From positions 62,001 to 126,000 of the forward strand of contig JAJFKR010000034.1 of NCBI GenBank assembly GCA_021773095.1: a stretch of 64,000 nt of DNA, given 5' to 3'. Positions 53,167 to 62,403 of this stretch are shown here, piece by piece; positions within the stretch are counted from its first letter, which is position 1; each line of letters opens with the position of its first letter. A model generated the notes under the pieces. That model was not told where the DNA came from, searched no databases, and saw nothing but the letters and a program-made list of their open reading frames with translations. The translations under genes and the position numbers were made by a program. The DNA comes from Woeseiaceae bacterium (GTDB taxonomy: Bacteria; Pseudomonadota; Gammaproteobacteria; Steroidobacterales; Woeseiaceae).

Positions 53167-53766
53167 TCACGGCACAACAACGATATCGCCACTGTGCAAA
53201 ATAACATTCTGGTCCAACGAGCGACCTCTTGCAACATCCTTGTATTTGAAGTTGATCGCCCGTTGTGAGCTGTCGGATTCTCGTCGCAAAATTATTATGT
53301 CATCAAGTGCTGCGAAAGCCGTCGTGCCACCAGCGAGACTCAGCGCCTGCATAACGTCGACCCGCGGATTGACGACAAAGCTCCCGGGGGAATTAACCTT
53401 GCCGATAACATAGATCCGATTACCGTTGATGCTTTGTATCGTAACTGTCACTGTCAGGTCAGGTATGAACTTGACCAGCCGGTCGGTGATTTCCAGACGC
53501 AGCTCGTCGATGGTCCTGCCGGCGACATCGATATCTCCTATGAGGGGGAACGATATACGGCCGTCGGGCCGCACCAGCACTTCCTTTTGCAAGTCCTCCT
53601 CTTTCCATACGGACACTTCGAGCGTATCGCCTGCCTGAACATAATAAGGTTCATAAGGTGTGTCCTGAGCCGATACTGGCGCGGTGAGGACCAGCGACAG
53701 CGTCAGCAATTCGGCTAAGCGTCGTCCGATCGACTGTAATGTCACATTGTTTTTGAATGTTCTCAT
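53167..53766 (-). CDS. Wza-like polysaccharide export protein, second system
   Basis: This 199-residue exported protein has a signal peptide ending APVSA, then the export motif YYVQAGDTLEVSVWKEEDL, VLVRPDGRISFPLIGDIDVA and an SLBB-like NRIYVIGKVNSPGSF near 130. There is no lipobox Cys, unlike the exporter at 10002. ATG 53766 is preferred because it starts right before the signal peptide; a longer frame starts at 53799. It heads the Wza-Wzz-CpsD run of the second polysaccharide system. Confidence 0.88.
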   Translation of the reverse strand: MRTFKNNVTLQSIGRRLAELLTLSLVLTAPVSAQDTPYEPYYVQAGDTLEVSVWKEEDLQKEVLVRPDGRISFPLIGDIDVAGRTIDELRLEITDRLVKFIPDLTVTVTIQSINGNRIYVIGKVNSPGSFVVNPRVDVMQALSLAGGTTAFAALDDIIILRRESDSSQRAINFKYKDVARGRSLDQNVILHSGDIVVVP

Positions 53767-53782
53767 TTCATTAGTCTGAACG

Positions 53783-53977
53783 TCAGAATCCCAGGGCAAA
53801 TTGTAGTTTCTGAAGAGGCCCGGGTACTGACGATTTCACGCCTTCCTTGCAGAAATCAATACCGCCATCGAGTCTAGCAGCAATTAACTGTGCCGGGAAT
53901 CTACCAGTCGACACTACAAAACGATATACAGTTCCTGAATCAGAGCAGACCGTGTCGATAGACTCGATCTTTCCCAA
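53783..53977 (-). CDS. possible small protein between ligase and exporter genes
   Basis: This 64-residue frame starts at TTG 53977, 13 bp after the ligase stop, and ends 17 bp before the exporter start, filling the gap. The sequence (IDTVCSDSGTVYRFVVSTG, LIAARLDGGIDFCKEGV) is well-formed, with two Cys and a beta-rich pattern. No ribosome site is clear and I do not recognise a family. It could be a genuine operon member or a chance frame. Confidence 0.4.
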   Translation of the reverse strand: MGKIESIDTVCSDSGTVYRFVVSTGRFPAQLIAARLDGGIDFCKEGVKSSVPGPLQKLQFALGF

Positions 53978-53990
53978 TAATTACTGACCG

Positions 53991-55331
53991 CTAGTAATCT
54001 GCTTGCAACGCCCTCGACCGAGCCCGATCACACGTGGCGATGAAAATACCTAACAAGGCGAATATGAAGTGCCAATAATCCACAAAGGAAATTCGCAAGA
54101 ACTCGATTTTGAATTGATCGATGAGAAATACGATCATAACTACGACACCTGTTTTCGCAAACGCAGCGTATTCCAAACTCAACTTCGATAGCGACATGGT
54201 CTGCCAGCACTGATACAGCGGTCTAAGAGCGAAATTCATGAACGCAATAAAGCCAATCAAACCAACCGTTGAGAATAAGAAAAGATAAAGGCTGTGCGGA
54301 TACGGCTCGTATTCATATCCTGGATACTTTGCGCCTTGCCTGGCACCCTGCATATTGTAGCGCGGTCCATGACCGAGCAGCGGCCGCTGTTTGATTTTCT
54401 TCCAGACCTTCGGCCAGATCACCTGACGTGTGTCGGGCAGTCCTTCTTCAAAAGTTGTATCAGCCAGACGTGAAAATAATCGATCGAAATCTGTGTAGCT
54501 GACCACAATCACCGACACCAATGTCAGCATAACCGCACCACTGATAAGGAGCTTTACCACCCGCTGGGCTCCCAGCTCCTTTCGGAATAACCACAAAAAT
54601 ATCATGCTCCCGCCCAACAGAGTGAGAAATCCGCCTCTGTTTCCGGTCGCGATTAAAAACGACAGATCCACCGCAGCCAGTGCTATCAATCCACGGCGAA
54701 TCCATGCTTTCTTGGCAAAAAACACCTGATGCAAAATTACGAAAACCATGATCACCAGGTACTCGGATGTTAGTCCAGTCGCTGAAAATGGTCCCGTCAG
54801 ACGACTATCCCAACGCGCCCGCTCCATCGTCAATTCTTCAATGCCGAAAAAACTCACTTCTTGACCCGGACCGACATATAACTGTATTGCACAGTAAACG
54901 ATGACGACCAGATTCATCGTGAGCAACACGGCAATAAGACCGCGAAGATTCCGATATCGGAACGTTAGATCGTACGCGATCCAAAAAACCAATATCGCTG
55001 AAACTAGCGCGATCATGTAAATTGCGTGCTGTTCGTATAACGCCGGGTGAACGAAACTCATCGACAATAAGTAGCAGAACAACAATATTAGAATTTGAGG
55101 CAATAGCGGCAAGCGGACTTCACCACGCCGCAACAGCATCGCCAGGAAGATCACAAACGCAAGTAACACGTTCGCTGACCCAACTCGTGTATCAATGGGC
55201 TGGACCGGTATCATGACGAGAAGCACCGTAGAACCGATGATCTGAGGCAAACTGTATGCAACAAAAAACAGCCCCGTCGCCAATACCAGAATGATCGTTA
55301 GCTGCACAATTTCCGATGGAGATAATGGCAT
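53991..55331 (-). CDS. O-antigen ligase/polymerase family protein (Wzy_C)
   Basis: This 446-residue membrane protein has about 12 TM helices. The Wzy_C region carries IATGNRGGFLTLLGGS near 235, RPLLGHGPRYN near 315 and PHSLYLFLFSTVGLIG near 345, the loop whose Arg and His are typical for O-antigen ligases and polymerases. It should polymerise repeat units or attach a glycan to an acceptor. It is the only ligase/polymerase-like gene I see in the window. It lies 5 bp after the sulfotransferase gene. Confidence 0.9.
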   Translation of the reverse strand: MPLSPSEIVQLTIILVLATGLFFVAYSLPQIIGSTVLLVMIPVQPIDTRVGSANVLLAFVIFLAMLLRRGEVRLPLLPQILILLFCYLLSMSFVHPALYEQHAIYMIALVSAILVFWIAYDLTFRYRNLRGLIAVLLTMNLVVIVYCAIQLYVGPGQEVSFFGIEELTMERARWDSRLTGPFSATGLTSEYLVIMVFVILHQVFFAKKAWIRRGLIALAAVDLSFLIATGNRGGFLTLLGGSMIFLWLFRKELGAQRVVKLLISGAVMLTLVSVIVVSYTDFDRLFSRLADTTFEEGLPDTRQVIWPKVWKKIKQRPLLGHGPRYNMQGARQGAKYPGYEYEPYPHSLYLFLFSTVGLIGFIAFMNFALRPLYQCWQTMSLSKLSLEYAAFAKTGVVVMIVFLIDQFKIEFLRISFVDYWHFIFALLGIFIATCDRARSRALQADY

Positions 55332-55336
55332 TGAGC

Positions 55337-56314
55337 TTATTGTCCCAAGTCACGGCCTGGGGCAGGTAGAGCACTGTCGACGCTATACACATTCATGCCA
55401 GTAGCATCCAGTATTCGTTGTACGCGTGCCAATACAGATTTATCAATATTTGCCATCCAGGAAGCATAATTCAGTAAAAGTGTCGAATCCGTCGCTTTCT
55501 GCCCCCACGCCTGTTGTGAAGGCTTCATTATAAGCTGCTGGTCTGGCATCTTCTCCAAATCCAGCGCTGACAGAATACGCTGCCACTCAGGTAATCCACG
55601 GCTCATCAGCCGCTCATAGTGAACGACAAGGATTCCTTGCCTGTTCGCCTGCTCCAGAGCGACCGTATTCTCAATACACCAACACAACGTATAGGCCTCT
55701 ATATCCTCCAGTGTTTGAAACAAGAGCCGCCGCGTATTTGCATCAAGAATTTCCAGTAGGCCCGAATCAGCGCGGTATCGATCGATATAACTATAGGGAT
55801 CCCATGATCTGCGCGCGTTCATTTGCGATAATACTACAGCCGCGGGGTGACGAATAACGAAAACGATTCGAGCAGAGAATTTTGCCTGCAGCCAGGACAA
55901 CATCATGTTTGCTCGAATAATCTTGACAATGCGTCGTGGGTTTTGCCGTTGTTTATTGTAGCGCAGGAAATTGTCCCTGAATGCCAGGTAGCGCTTCCGT
56001 AATTTCCTTATTTCCTGAAACGAAGTCAGGTGATGGCGCCGTGGCAACAAATGGTGTTTTATGAGTCTATAGTCCGCCCACAGCGAACGATAATTACCGC
56101 AAAAATACCGGTGCAGAAATTGAAAGAGTTCTGGCTCTTGATTGTTTTCAGAAATATACCGGTGTGCAAATGCGTCTGCGCCTTCTACATGCCTGGGATG
56201 CATGGGCTCAAATACGGCACGCATTGAATTTGCTTTTGCCAGCACGTCCTGAATCCACGTTGTACCACTTCGACCGAATCCGGCGATAATCCTAACTTCC
56301 GACTGCTCGGTCAT
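55337..56314 (-). CDS. sulfotransferase family protein
   Basis: This 325-residue protein has the PAPS 5'-phosphosulfate loop FGRSGTTWIQDVLAKA near the N terminus and the 3'-phosphate-binding segment FVIRHPAAVVLSQ near 155. YERLMSRGLPEWQRIL comes near 225. It transfers sulfate from PAPS, probably to a sugar of the extracellular polysaccharide. ATG 56314 is used; a TTG two codons earlier is possible. The gene is located between a GT39 enzyme and the ligase, consistent with sulfated glycan assembly. The catalytic residues appear intact. Confidence 0.87.
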   Translation of the reverse strand: MTEQSEVRIIAGFGRSGTTWIQDVLAKANSMRAVFEPMHPRHVEGADAFAHRYISENNQEPELFQFLHRYFCGNYRSLWADYRLIKHHLLPRRHHLTSFQEIRKLRKRYLAFRDNFLRYNKQRQNPRRIVKIIRANMMLSWLQAKFSARIVFVIRHPAAVVLSQMNARRSWDPYSYIDRYRADSGLLEILDANTRRLLFQTLEDIEAYTLCWCIENTVALEQANRQGILVVHYERLMSRGLPEWQRILSALDLEKMPDQQLIMKPSQQAWGQKATDSTLLLNYASWMANIDKSVLARVQRILDATGMNVYSVDSALPAPGRDLGQ

Positions 56315-56341
56315 TGTCAATGCGGATCGACAGTCAACGCT

Positions 56342-58069
56342 CTATTCCAGATTCTGGTTGACACGATAAATCTCTATGTATGGCCCGCGATATGGCCCGT
56401 CCGCGGTTCCAGGGTCCGGATGAAAACTCTTCACCATCGATATTTCAGGATCGCTGCGCAGCTGCGCAACGATTTTGGGCCATTCGTATCCTCGTCGAGA
56501 CCCTTTATATCTGCCAGGCCGCAGGACAAAATACTCGGCACCTGCTTCCTTGTAGTACTGCAGGTCCTGCAATGGCTCCGACATTCTCGCAAGCAGCAGG
56601 TCGTACGTCGGTTCCTCCAGGTTTTGAATAGCAATAGAGAAATACGTTGCCTTTCCCGGTTCTGCATCTCGATAGTAATCGATCATTTTCCGAATATTGT
56701 CGGGGGAGTTTCGTAACGGGACGGTCCCTTCGGTTACGCGTGTTCTCGTACCTTCGATGAATACCCCCGCCCCCGCCGGAACATTCGCCTCAAACCATTC
56801 GTTCGCAATTGCACGCGTATCTTTGTTTGTAAACAAAGAATTATCCGCGGCGATACGAGATACCGGTAGGATCGCAAGCAATATCACTAACGACATACCC
56901 ACTACCTCTTTTCTCCCATACCGAAAATAGCCGAGAAACTTTTCCAATAGGCGTGCTCCCAACAGTGTCATTACGGGAATGGCCGGTAACATATACCGGG
57001 GATAAAACTCTTTCGTATCAGCGGTCATCGATAGCACAAAATAAAATGTAACTACGGTGGAGATCAGGATCAGGTCAGCGCGTCTTCGACTCCACAAACC
57101 ATAGCCAACTCCAGCAAGGCAAATCAGAAAAACAGGCCAGGTCATACTGTCTTTAACCGCATCAAAATAGAAGACAAACATATTAGTGTTTGCGTACATC
57201 GATTCTTGCGCAAGTATTTCCGAAGTCACGACGGAAGATACATTGTCGCCAATCCCAAACTTTCGCAGCATGAAACTAACGAACCCCCCGAAATTCATTA
57301 CAATTCCCGGCGTCGTAACGGTATAAACAACGACAAATGCTCCAATTGCTTGCCACAGCGGTTTCGAAAAAAAGTATCGGCGCTGTCCGGCAGTATGGCT
57401 CATGACGTTAAAACAGTGGCTAATACATAGTGGTATGACAAGAAGTATCGCTGTGACCTTGGTAGTTGTTGCAAGTGCGAGAAGAACGGCCGCCCAAATG
57501 TAGTCGCGCCGATTGCCACCCATCGCGATCTTGAGCCCGAAGTACAATGCTGCAGTTGACAGACACGCCATCGGGACATCAACAGTTATGTAGTGGGAAA
57601 GTTTTGTATGCAATACATTCATTGCAAGCAATAACCCGGCAAGGAGCCCGGTGCGCGCAGAATATGCTAACTGGCCCATTCGATAAACCAGATAAACATT
57701 TATTGCGCCAATAAATGCTGTCGTTGCACGCCCGATAAGATAAAACGCAGACGGGTCACGGAAGTAATAATGTGCAAAGTCGGTTGCCGAACCAACAATG
57801 CCGGCAATCTTGAGAGTGACGAATAGGGCCCCGTATTCGAAAAACAACAAGTAAAAATATCCGCCTTTATAGATTCGCTGAAAATCGAACGATCCGCTCG
57901 CGAGCTGCAAGGCGCGTACTACTTCAAGATCTTCGTCATTATGAAAAATAAATGGCAGACCAAACCATATACCCCAAATTCGCAAAACCAAGGCCAGGCA
58001 AATTATCCCAACTATTAGAGTCGCTGGTCGGTTCCAGTCAAACATTCGAAGTTTGGGAGCAGTATTCAT
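56342..58069 (-). CDS. GT39-type membrane glycosyltransferase
   Basis: This 575-residue protein has about 11 TM helices. The first periplasmic loop contains FHNDEDLEVVRA near 40, with the acidic pair expected for GT39/ArnT-type catalysis. FYPRYMLPAIPVMTLLGARL comes near 355, followed by a C-terminal soluble domain. Such enzymes take sugars from polyprenyl-phosphate donors on the periplasmic side. A GT2 that may make such donors is at 34748. ATG 58069 is chosen over the upstream ATG at 58093. It is 28 bp upstream of the sulfotransferase. Confidence 0.85.
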   Translation of the reverse strand: MNTAPKLRMFDWNRPATLIVGIICLALVLRIWGIWFGLPFIFHNDEDLEVVRALQLASGSFDFQRIYKGGYFYLLFFEYGALFVTLKIAGIVGSATDFAHYYFRDPSAFYLIGRATTAFIGAINVYLVYRMGQLAYSARTGLLAGLLLAMNVLHTKLSHYITVDVPMACLSTAALYFGLKIAMGGNRRDYIWAAVLLALATTTKVTAILLVIPLCISHCFNVMSHTAGQRRYFFSKPLWQAIGAFVVVYTVTTPGIVMNFGGFVSFMLRKFGIGDNVSSVVTSEILAQESMYANTNMFVFYFDAVKDSMTWPVFLICLAGVGYGLWSRRRADLILISTVVTFYFVLSMTADTKEFYPRYMLPAIPVMTLLGARLLEKFLGYFRYGRKEVVGMSLVILLAILPVSRIAADNSLFTNKDTRAIANEWFEANVPAGAGVFIEGTRTRVTEGTVPLRNSPDNIRKMIDYYRDAEPGKATYFSIAIQNLEEPTYDLLLARMSEPLQDLQYYKEAGAEYFVLRPGRYKGSRRGYEWPKIVAQLRSDPEISMVKSFHPDPGTADGPYRGPYIEIYRVNQNLE

Positions 58070-58129
58070 AATTTTACAGGGGATTACTGTCAACGGGAGC
58101 GGACATTATCATACTCCGCATCTGCTCTG

Positions 58130-59428
58130 TCACAATTCGGTCTGCAGACACTTTGCATGTTGTGATATTAAAAACAATGCGAGTGCTACGATCGCCAATT
58201 GCCCAGCGACCGTCACGGTCACGAACGCCTGCAACGTCCATTCGCTACCTGCCCCAATGGCAAATGCTACTCCAAAAGCCCCCAGCCTCAATATCGTCAG
58301 GACAGTCTGAAACAATAGAAACGCCCCTTGCTCTCGCAATACGATAAACACCGGATTGGTGGGCGCGATCACCCAGGACATGAAAAGCCACGGAGCCATG
58401 ATTTCGAGATACCGGCCGGCTTCGAACCATCGTACCCCGAGCAACCATGTCAACACCGGCTGGCCAAACAGCCAAACGCAGCCAAACGGGATAAAACCCA
58501 AAATCACCAATCCCCCAGTAGCAAGCAGGAAGGCCTTACGCAGGCTCCTTCCTCGATTCTTGATTTCCGCCGCTTTCTGTAAGAAGACCTTGCGCATCGA
58601 GTTGGCGACAATCTCGATAGGTGCCCGGGACAAACGATTAGCCATTGCGTAGAAGCCGGCCACAATTGGCGTGAACATCACTCCCATCAGCAATATCGGC
58701 AAGTTTCGGCCCAGGGAACCTACGATTGCTGCAGGCGCGTTGAGCTTGGGAAAATCCGAGTAACGCTGTGCAACCTGCTTCAATCTGCGCCAGCTTATTT
58801 GGCTAAACGTCGCCCGGAGGCCTTCGATACTCGCAGTTTTTTGGACAAGCAACCGACACGACATGCCAAGCAGGCTGCCGGCAATAAGGCCGTGTACAGA
58901 TGACCCGGTAGCTATGCCCGCCGCAATGCGCGTAGCACTTGTTGCAATGCCTCCAACGACCAGCGATCCGGCAACGACTCCAAATTTCTGTTTTCGTGCA
59001 AGCCAACTCCCTTGAATACGCAGCGCAGAGGTGAGCAGAACACCTAAGGGTAGTAGCCACTTCCACACACCGAGCAACTCCAGTACCCGCCATGTCGCAC
59101 CAGCCCATGTGTAAACCGCTAGCACAACAAACAATACGATGAATATTGTGAATAAAATGCGATACGCGAACGCCATGAGGGTAAGAGCTTCTTCTTCCTC
59201 TTCCGGAAGAACCAATGCTCCCTCATATTGTAGAGCGGAAACATGCGAGATAATTCCGACGGTCGACAAAAACATCGACACAACACCGAAGTCTCCCGGC
59301 GTAAACAGACGGGCAACAATCGGCATCGTCACAAGCGCAATTCCGGCAGCAACGACTCTTCCAGACATCATCGTTGCTACGTTACTGACGAACTTGCGGT
59401 GTCTTGCTAAAAAAAAGCGAAACTGCAT
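58130..59428 (-). CDS. second Wzx-type flippase
   Basis: This 432-residue membrane protein of the polysaccharide synthesis family has about 12-14 TM helices. LFTPGDFGVVSMFLSTVGII near 45 and the block EGALVLPEEEEEALTLM mark the N-terminal half, and FYAMANRLSRAPIEIVANSM comes near 260. It is not close in sequence to the flippase at 38150. It probably flips the repeat unit finished by the nearby GT39/ligase group. The ATG at 59428 is used; a TTG four codons earlier is possible. Confidence 0.85.
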   Translation of the reverse strand: MQFRFFLARHRKFVSNVATMMSGRVVAAGIALVTMPIVARLFTPGDFGVVSMFLSTVGIISHVSALQYEGALVLPEEEEEALTLMAFAYRILFTIFIVLFVVLAVYTWAGATWRVLELLGVWKWLLPLGVLLTSALRIQGSWLARKQKFGVVAGSLVVGGIATSATRIAAGIATGSSVHGLIAGSLLGMSCRLLVQKTASIEGLRATFSQISWRRLKQVAQRYSDFPKLNAPAAIVGSLGRNLPILLMGVMFTPIVAGFYAMANRLSRAPIEIVANSMRKVFLQKAAEIKNRGRSLRKAFLLATGGLVILGFIPFGCVWLFGQPVLTWLLGVRWFEAGRYLEIMAPWLFMSWVIAPTNPVFIVLREQGAFLLFQTVLTILRLGAFGVAFAIGAGSEWTLQAFVTVTVAGQLAIVALALFLISQHAKCLQTEL

Positions 59429-59614
59429 CGTTAATACCAAACAAGGTGGAATGAGACCTCACCCCAAGCAAACAAGAAGGATTAACTCTCGCTCGTTAGC
59501 TTACAGTGGATATAGATGGAAACACACCCGAGTGCTTGTGAAGATGTTAACAAATCACAATACTGTGCACTGGTTCACCTTTACGTCAACGCTCAGCAAC
59601 ATAAGATCGATGCG

Positions 59615-59628
59615 TCTATAGCTATAGA
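59615..59628. promoter_or_regulatory. 14-bp perfect palindrome upstream of the GIPC-transferase-like gene
   Basis: TCTATAGCTATAGA is fully symmetric and lies 51 bp upstream of ATG 59679 in the 250-bp gap between two divergent genes. The second half contains TATAGA, similar to a -10 box. It may be an operator overlapping a promoter; no regulator is identified. The rest of this gap shows no other feature. Confidence 0.3.
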
Positions 59629-59678
59629 TTGCGAACAGTTGCTACCCTCTTGTTTTTCCGGTTGTTGGAATAGTCCCG

Positions 59679-61367
59679 ATGCGACATAAACTGAAAATTG
59701 GATTGCTAATTGACAACTGGAATATTCCCGCCTGGCAACATGGCCTGCTTGTCGAAATATTGAATTCGGACTATGCGTCCATTGACGTACTAATTAAACC
59801 AGCTGCTAATTCCAGTAAAGCACCGCGCCGAGGCTTGGCCGTATCCATCTATGATGCGTTCCAGCGATACGAGAAAAGACATCCAGTAGTCAATGACGCC
59901 TGCGACATCATGAGTGCGCGCAAGCTGCTCAGCGGGATCGACTGCATTACGATTCCCTCCGGGATTAATAGTAGCTGTGCGCTGGAACGCGCTTCAAAGA
60001 TAGCAAACATAGACTCGCAAGATATTGATGTGATCTTAGCTTTGAACGATATTTCATCAATAGATTCGCTTGTTGATGCTTGCAAGTATGGCGTCTGGTT
60101 TTACGACTACTGCTACAGCTCATCGACCCACGTTGATTCATCCTGGATCGGCTTTCGAGAGACCCTTAGACGAGGACCGCCCGTCCAATCAGCACTGATG
60201 GTCCGTTCTGCGGCATACCGGGAAGACCTAACGGCTTACATATCCTATTCAAGCGTCAGCTCTCAATCGCACGCAACGACAAGAAGTGAACATCTGTGGA
60301 AAATCCGTGCATTCGTACCTCGAGTTTTGAAAAATCTATACGTCCACGGTGGCGATGGCTTATTGCAGAAATTTCATGAAAACGCGACTGACACGCAGCT
60401 CAATCACTCGCTAAGCCCAATGAATCTGACGGGATTCAACGTACTGACGTCATCCATTATCTACGCTTTATGGCGTATAAGACTGAAAGTCTCCCGAAGA
60501 TTCTCCCACAAGAAGTGGATTCTGATGTTCCGGATTGGCGGAAATTCAAGAGAGCTGATTAAGTTCACGAAGATGCGCCCGCCCAAAGACTGGTTTTGGG
60601 CAGACCCTTTTGTTGTACGCAAAGACGACCACTACCACATCTTCTTCGAAGAAGCCTCAGTCGACTCGAGACATGGGCACATCTCCGTAATTCGGATGGA
60701 TGATAGTGGCAATTACAGCCAACCAGAGAGAGTGTTGGAACGACCGTATCATCTGTCGTATCCGTTCATCTTCGAATGGAAGCGGACGATGTACCTGATT
60801 CCAGAAACTGGTGCTAACCGTACTATCGAAGCGTACAAGTGCAAAAAGTTCCCTGACGAATGGGAATTCCAGGGCACGCTAATGGAAAATGTGTCCGCTT
60901 ACGATGCTACCCTGTTCGAATACAATGACACTTGGTGGCTTTTTGCAAATATCAGTGAACATGAATGTGCATCAACCTGGGATGAATTATGCTTATTTAG
61001 CTCTGACAATCCACTGAGCGACGACTGGCAGCCCCATCCAATGAACCCCATAGTTTCTGATGTTCGTGTCGCCAGACCAGCCGGTAAAATATTTCATAAA
61101 GATGGACGGATATACCGGCCATCACAAAATTCGTCGTTTCGATACGGATATGCATTGAATTTCAGTGAAATTCTCGAGCTAACTAAAACCACCTACAAAG
61201 AACGTGTCGTTGAACGTCTGGAGCCCGATTGGGATCCCTCGATAATTGGTCTGCATACATTCAGCGCATCTGGTGAACTCGCTGTTATCGATGCCATTCA
61301 TCGCACTCGAAACTTCGCCCGACGAGTTCGAAGATCGCGGCATAGCTCGGCAAGCAAAGACCAATGA
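59679..61367 (+). CDS. GIPC-transferase-like protein (glucosamine inositolphosphorylceramide transferase family)
   Basis: This 562-residue protein has two parts. The N-terminal part (about 1-230) begins KIGLLIDNWNIPAWQHGLL and resembles a formyltransferase-like Rossmann fold. The C-terminal part (about 290-540) resembles the beta-propeller of plant GIPC glucosamine transferases and GH43-like proteins: DWFWADPFVVRKDDHYHIFF, SYPFIFEWKRTMYLIPETG, ATLFEYNDTWWLFANIS and RIYRPSQNSSFRYG. Bacterial members occur in polysaccharide clusters without known activity. Base composition looks AT-richer than its neighbours by eye, which may mean transfer. It is the only plus-strand gene after 47 kb. Confidence 0.72.
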   Translation: MRHKLKIGLLIDNWNIPAWQHGLLVEILNSDYASIDVLIKPAANSSKAPRRGLAVSIYDAFQRYEKRHPVVNDACDIMSARKLLSGIDCITIPSGINSSCALERASKIANIDSQDIDVILALNDISSIDSLVDACKYGVWFYDYCYSSSTHVDSSWIGFRETLRRGPPVQSALMVRSAAYREDLTAYISYSSVSSQSHATTRSEHLWKIRAFVPRVLKNLYVHGGDGLLQKFHENATDTQLNHSLSPMNLTGFNVLTSSIIYALWRIRLKVSRRFSHKKWILMFRIGGNSRELIKFTKMRPPKDWFWADPFVVRKDDHYHIFFEEASVDSRHGHISVIRMDDSGNYSQPERVLERPYHLSYPFIFEWKRTMYLIPETGANRTIEAYKCKKFPDEWEFQGTLMENVSAYDATLFEYNDTWWLFANISEHECASTWDELCLFSSDNPLSDDWQPHPMNPIVSDVRVARPAGKIFHKDGRIYRPSQNSSFRYGYALNFSEILELTKTTYKERVVERLEPDWDPSIIGLHTFSASGELAVIDAIHRTRNFARRVRRSRHSSASKDQ

Positions 61368-61476
61368 GCAAGTTTTCCAGCGACCGTATGAATGGGACTG
61401 CTATCGTTTGGCAGGCTCGCCAGTGATCACGTTAACCTGACGTATGTACTCAAGAAGCACAGCCCATAGTGCCGAA

Positions 61477-62403
61477 TCACTCGCCAACAGAACTATCAGT
61501 CTGTCCTGTCACTTTGCGCATCAACTTCCGCGGAAGTTTACCTAAAGTCTCAAGCTGCCATCGCTGCAATTTCTGAATGAATTCCTGATCTTCAAAGCGG
61601 GGCTCCCGCTTTATGGCGGCATAAAAATAACTGGCAATAATGATCATCCCACCAATCACGTACGGGCGTTCATGGGTACGGAACAATCCCGACGCGATGG
61701 CATAAAGTGGATGATAGCCCATGAACCAAATACCGCGGCCAAGTCGAACCCGGCCGGTAAAGACACTCTTGTCCGAGGAACCCATGAGTCGATGGTGGAT
61801 CAGGCGCGCTTCAGGATCATGAAATGATAACGTTTTGTATCCTTTCATCCGGCAACGATGAATATCAATACCATCCCATAAGATGGTCTGGGTGAAGCCG
61901 CCGATATCATCGAATGCATCGCGCCTGTACAGCTTGAACTGCCCGGCCACCATTTCATCAATTATATACTCTTCTACGTAATCGCCCTTCTCAGGTCGAA
62001 AGACTTTTCCCGATACCGCCGCGAGCGTTGGCTCACTCGTGAGCTTGCCCACCATAATTTCCAGGTATCTGGGAGGAAAAGACATATCACCGTCGAGCTT
62101 GGCGATATATTCATAGTCTTTGCTGCGCAATTGCTCGCGACCGAAATTGAATGCAGCAATGACGCCCGCGCCCAACTGGCGAAAGCCGCGATCACCGCGG
62201 CTAATAACACGAATCCAGATGTGCCTCTCGACATAAGACTCGATGATTGCCCTGGTGTCATCCGTTGAACCATCGTCAACAAATAACCATTCAACCGGGT
62301 GCACAGTCTGCTCTACCATGGCATCCAGCGTTTTTTGAACGAACTGCGCCTCGTTACGCACCGGCGAGATAATCGCCAGCGGGATTAACGGCGCTTCAGT
62401 CAT
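61477..62403 (-). CDS. GT2 glycosyltransferase
   Basis: This 308-residue protein has AIISPVRNEAQFVQKTLDAM, LFVDDGSTDDTR, the metal-binding KLDGDMSFPPRYLEIM near 105 and GGFTQTILWDGIDIHRCRMKG near 170. One C-terminal hydrophobic segment is at about 245-262. It is an inverting GT2. Its start overlaps the stop of the epimerase gene by 4 bp, so the two share a transcript. The 109-bp gap to the preceding plus-strand gene shows nothing notable. Confidence 0.88.
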   Translation of the reverse strand: MTEAPLIPLAIISPVRNEAQFVQKTLDAMVEQTVHPVEWLFVDDGSTDDTRAIIESYVERHIWIRVISRGDRGFRQLGAGVIAAFNFGREQLRSKDYEYIAKLDGDMSFPPRYLEIMVGKLTSEPTLAAVSGKVFRPEKGDYVEEYIIDEMVAGQFKLYRRDAFDDIGGFTQTILWDGIDIHRCRMKGYKTLSFHDPEARLIHHRLMGSSDKSVFTGRVRLGRGIWFMGYHPLYAIASGLFRTHERPYVIGGMIIIASYFYAAIKREPRFEDQEFIQKLQRWQLETLGKLPRKLMRKVTGQTDSSVGE

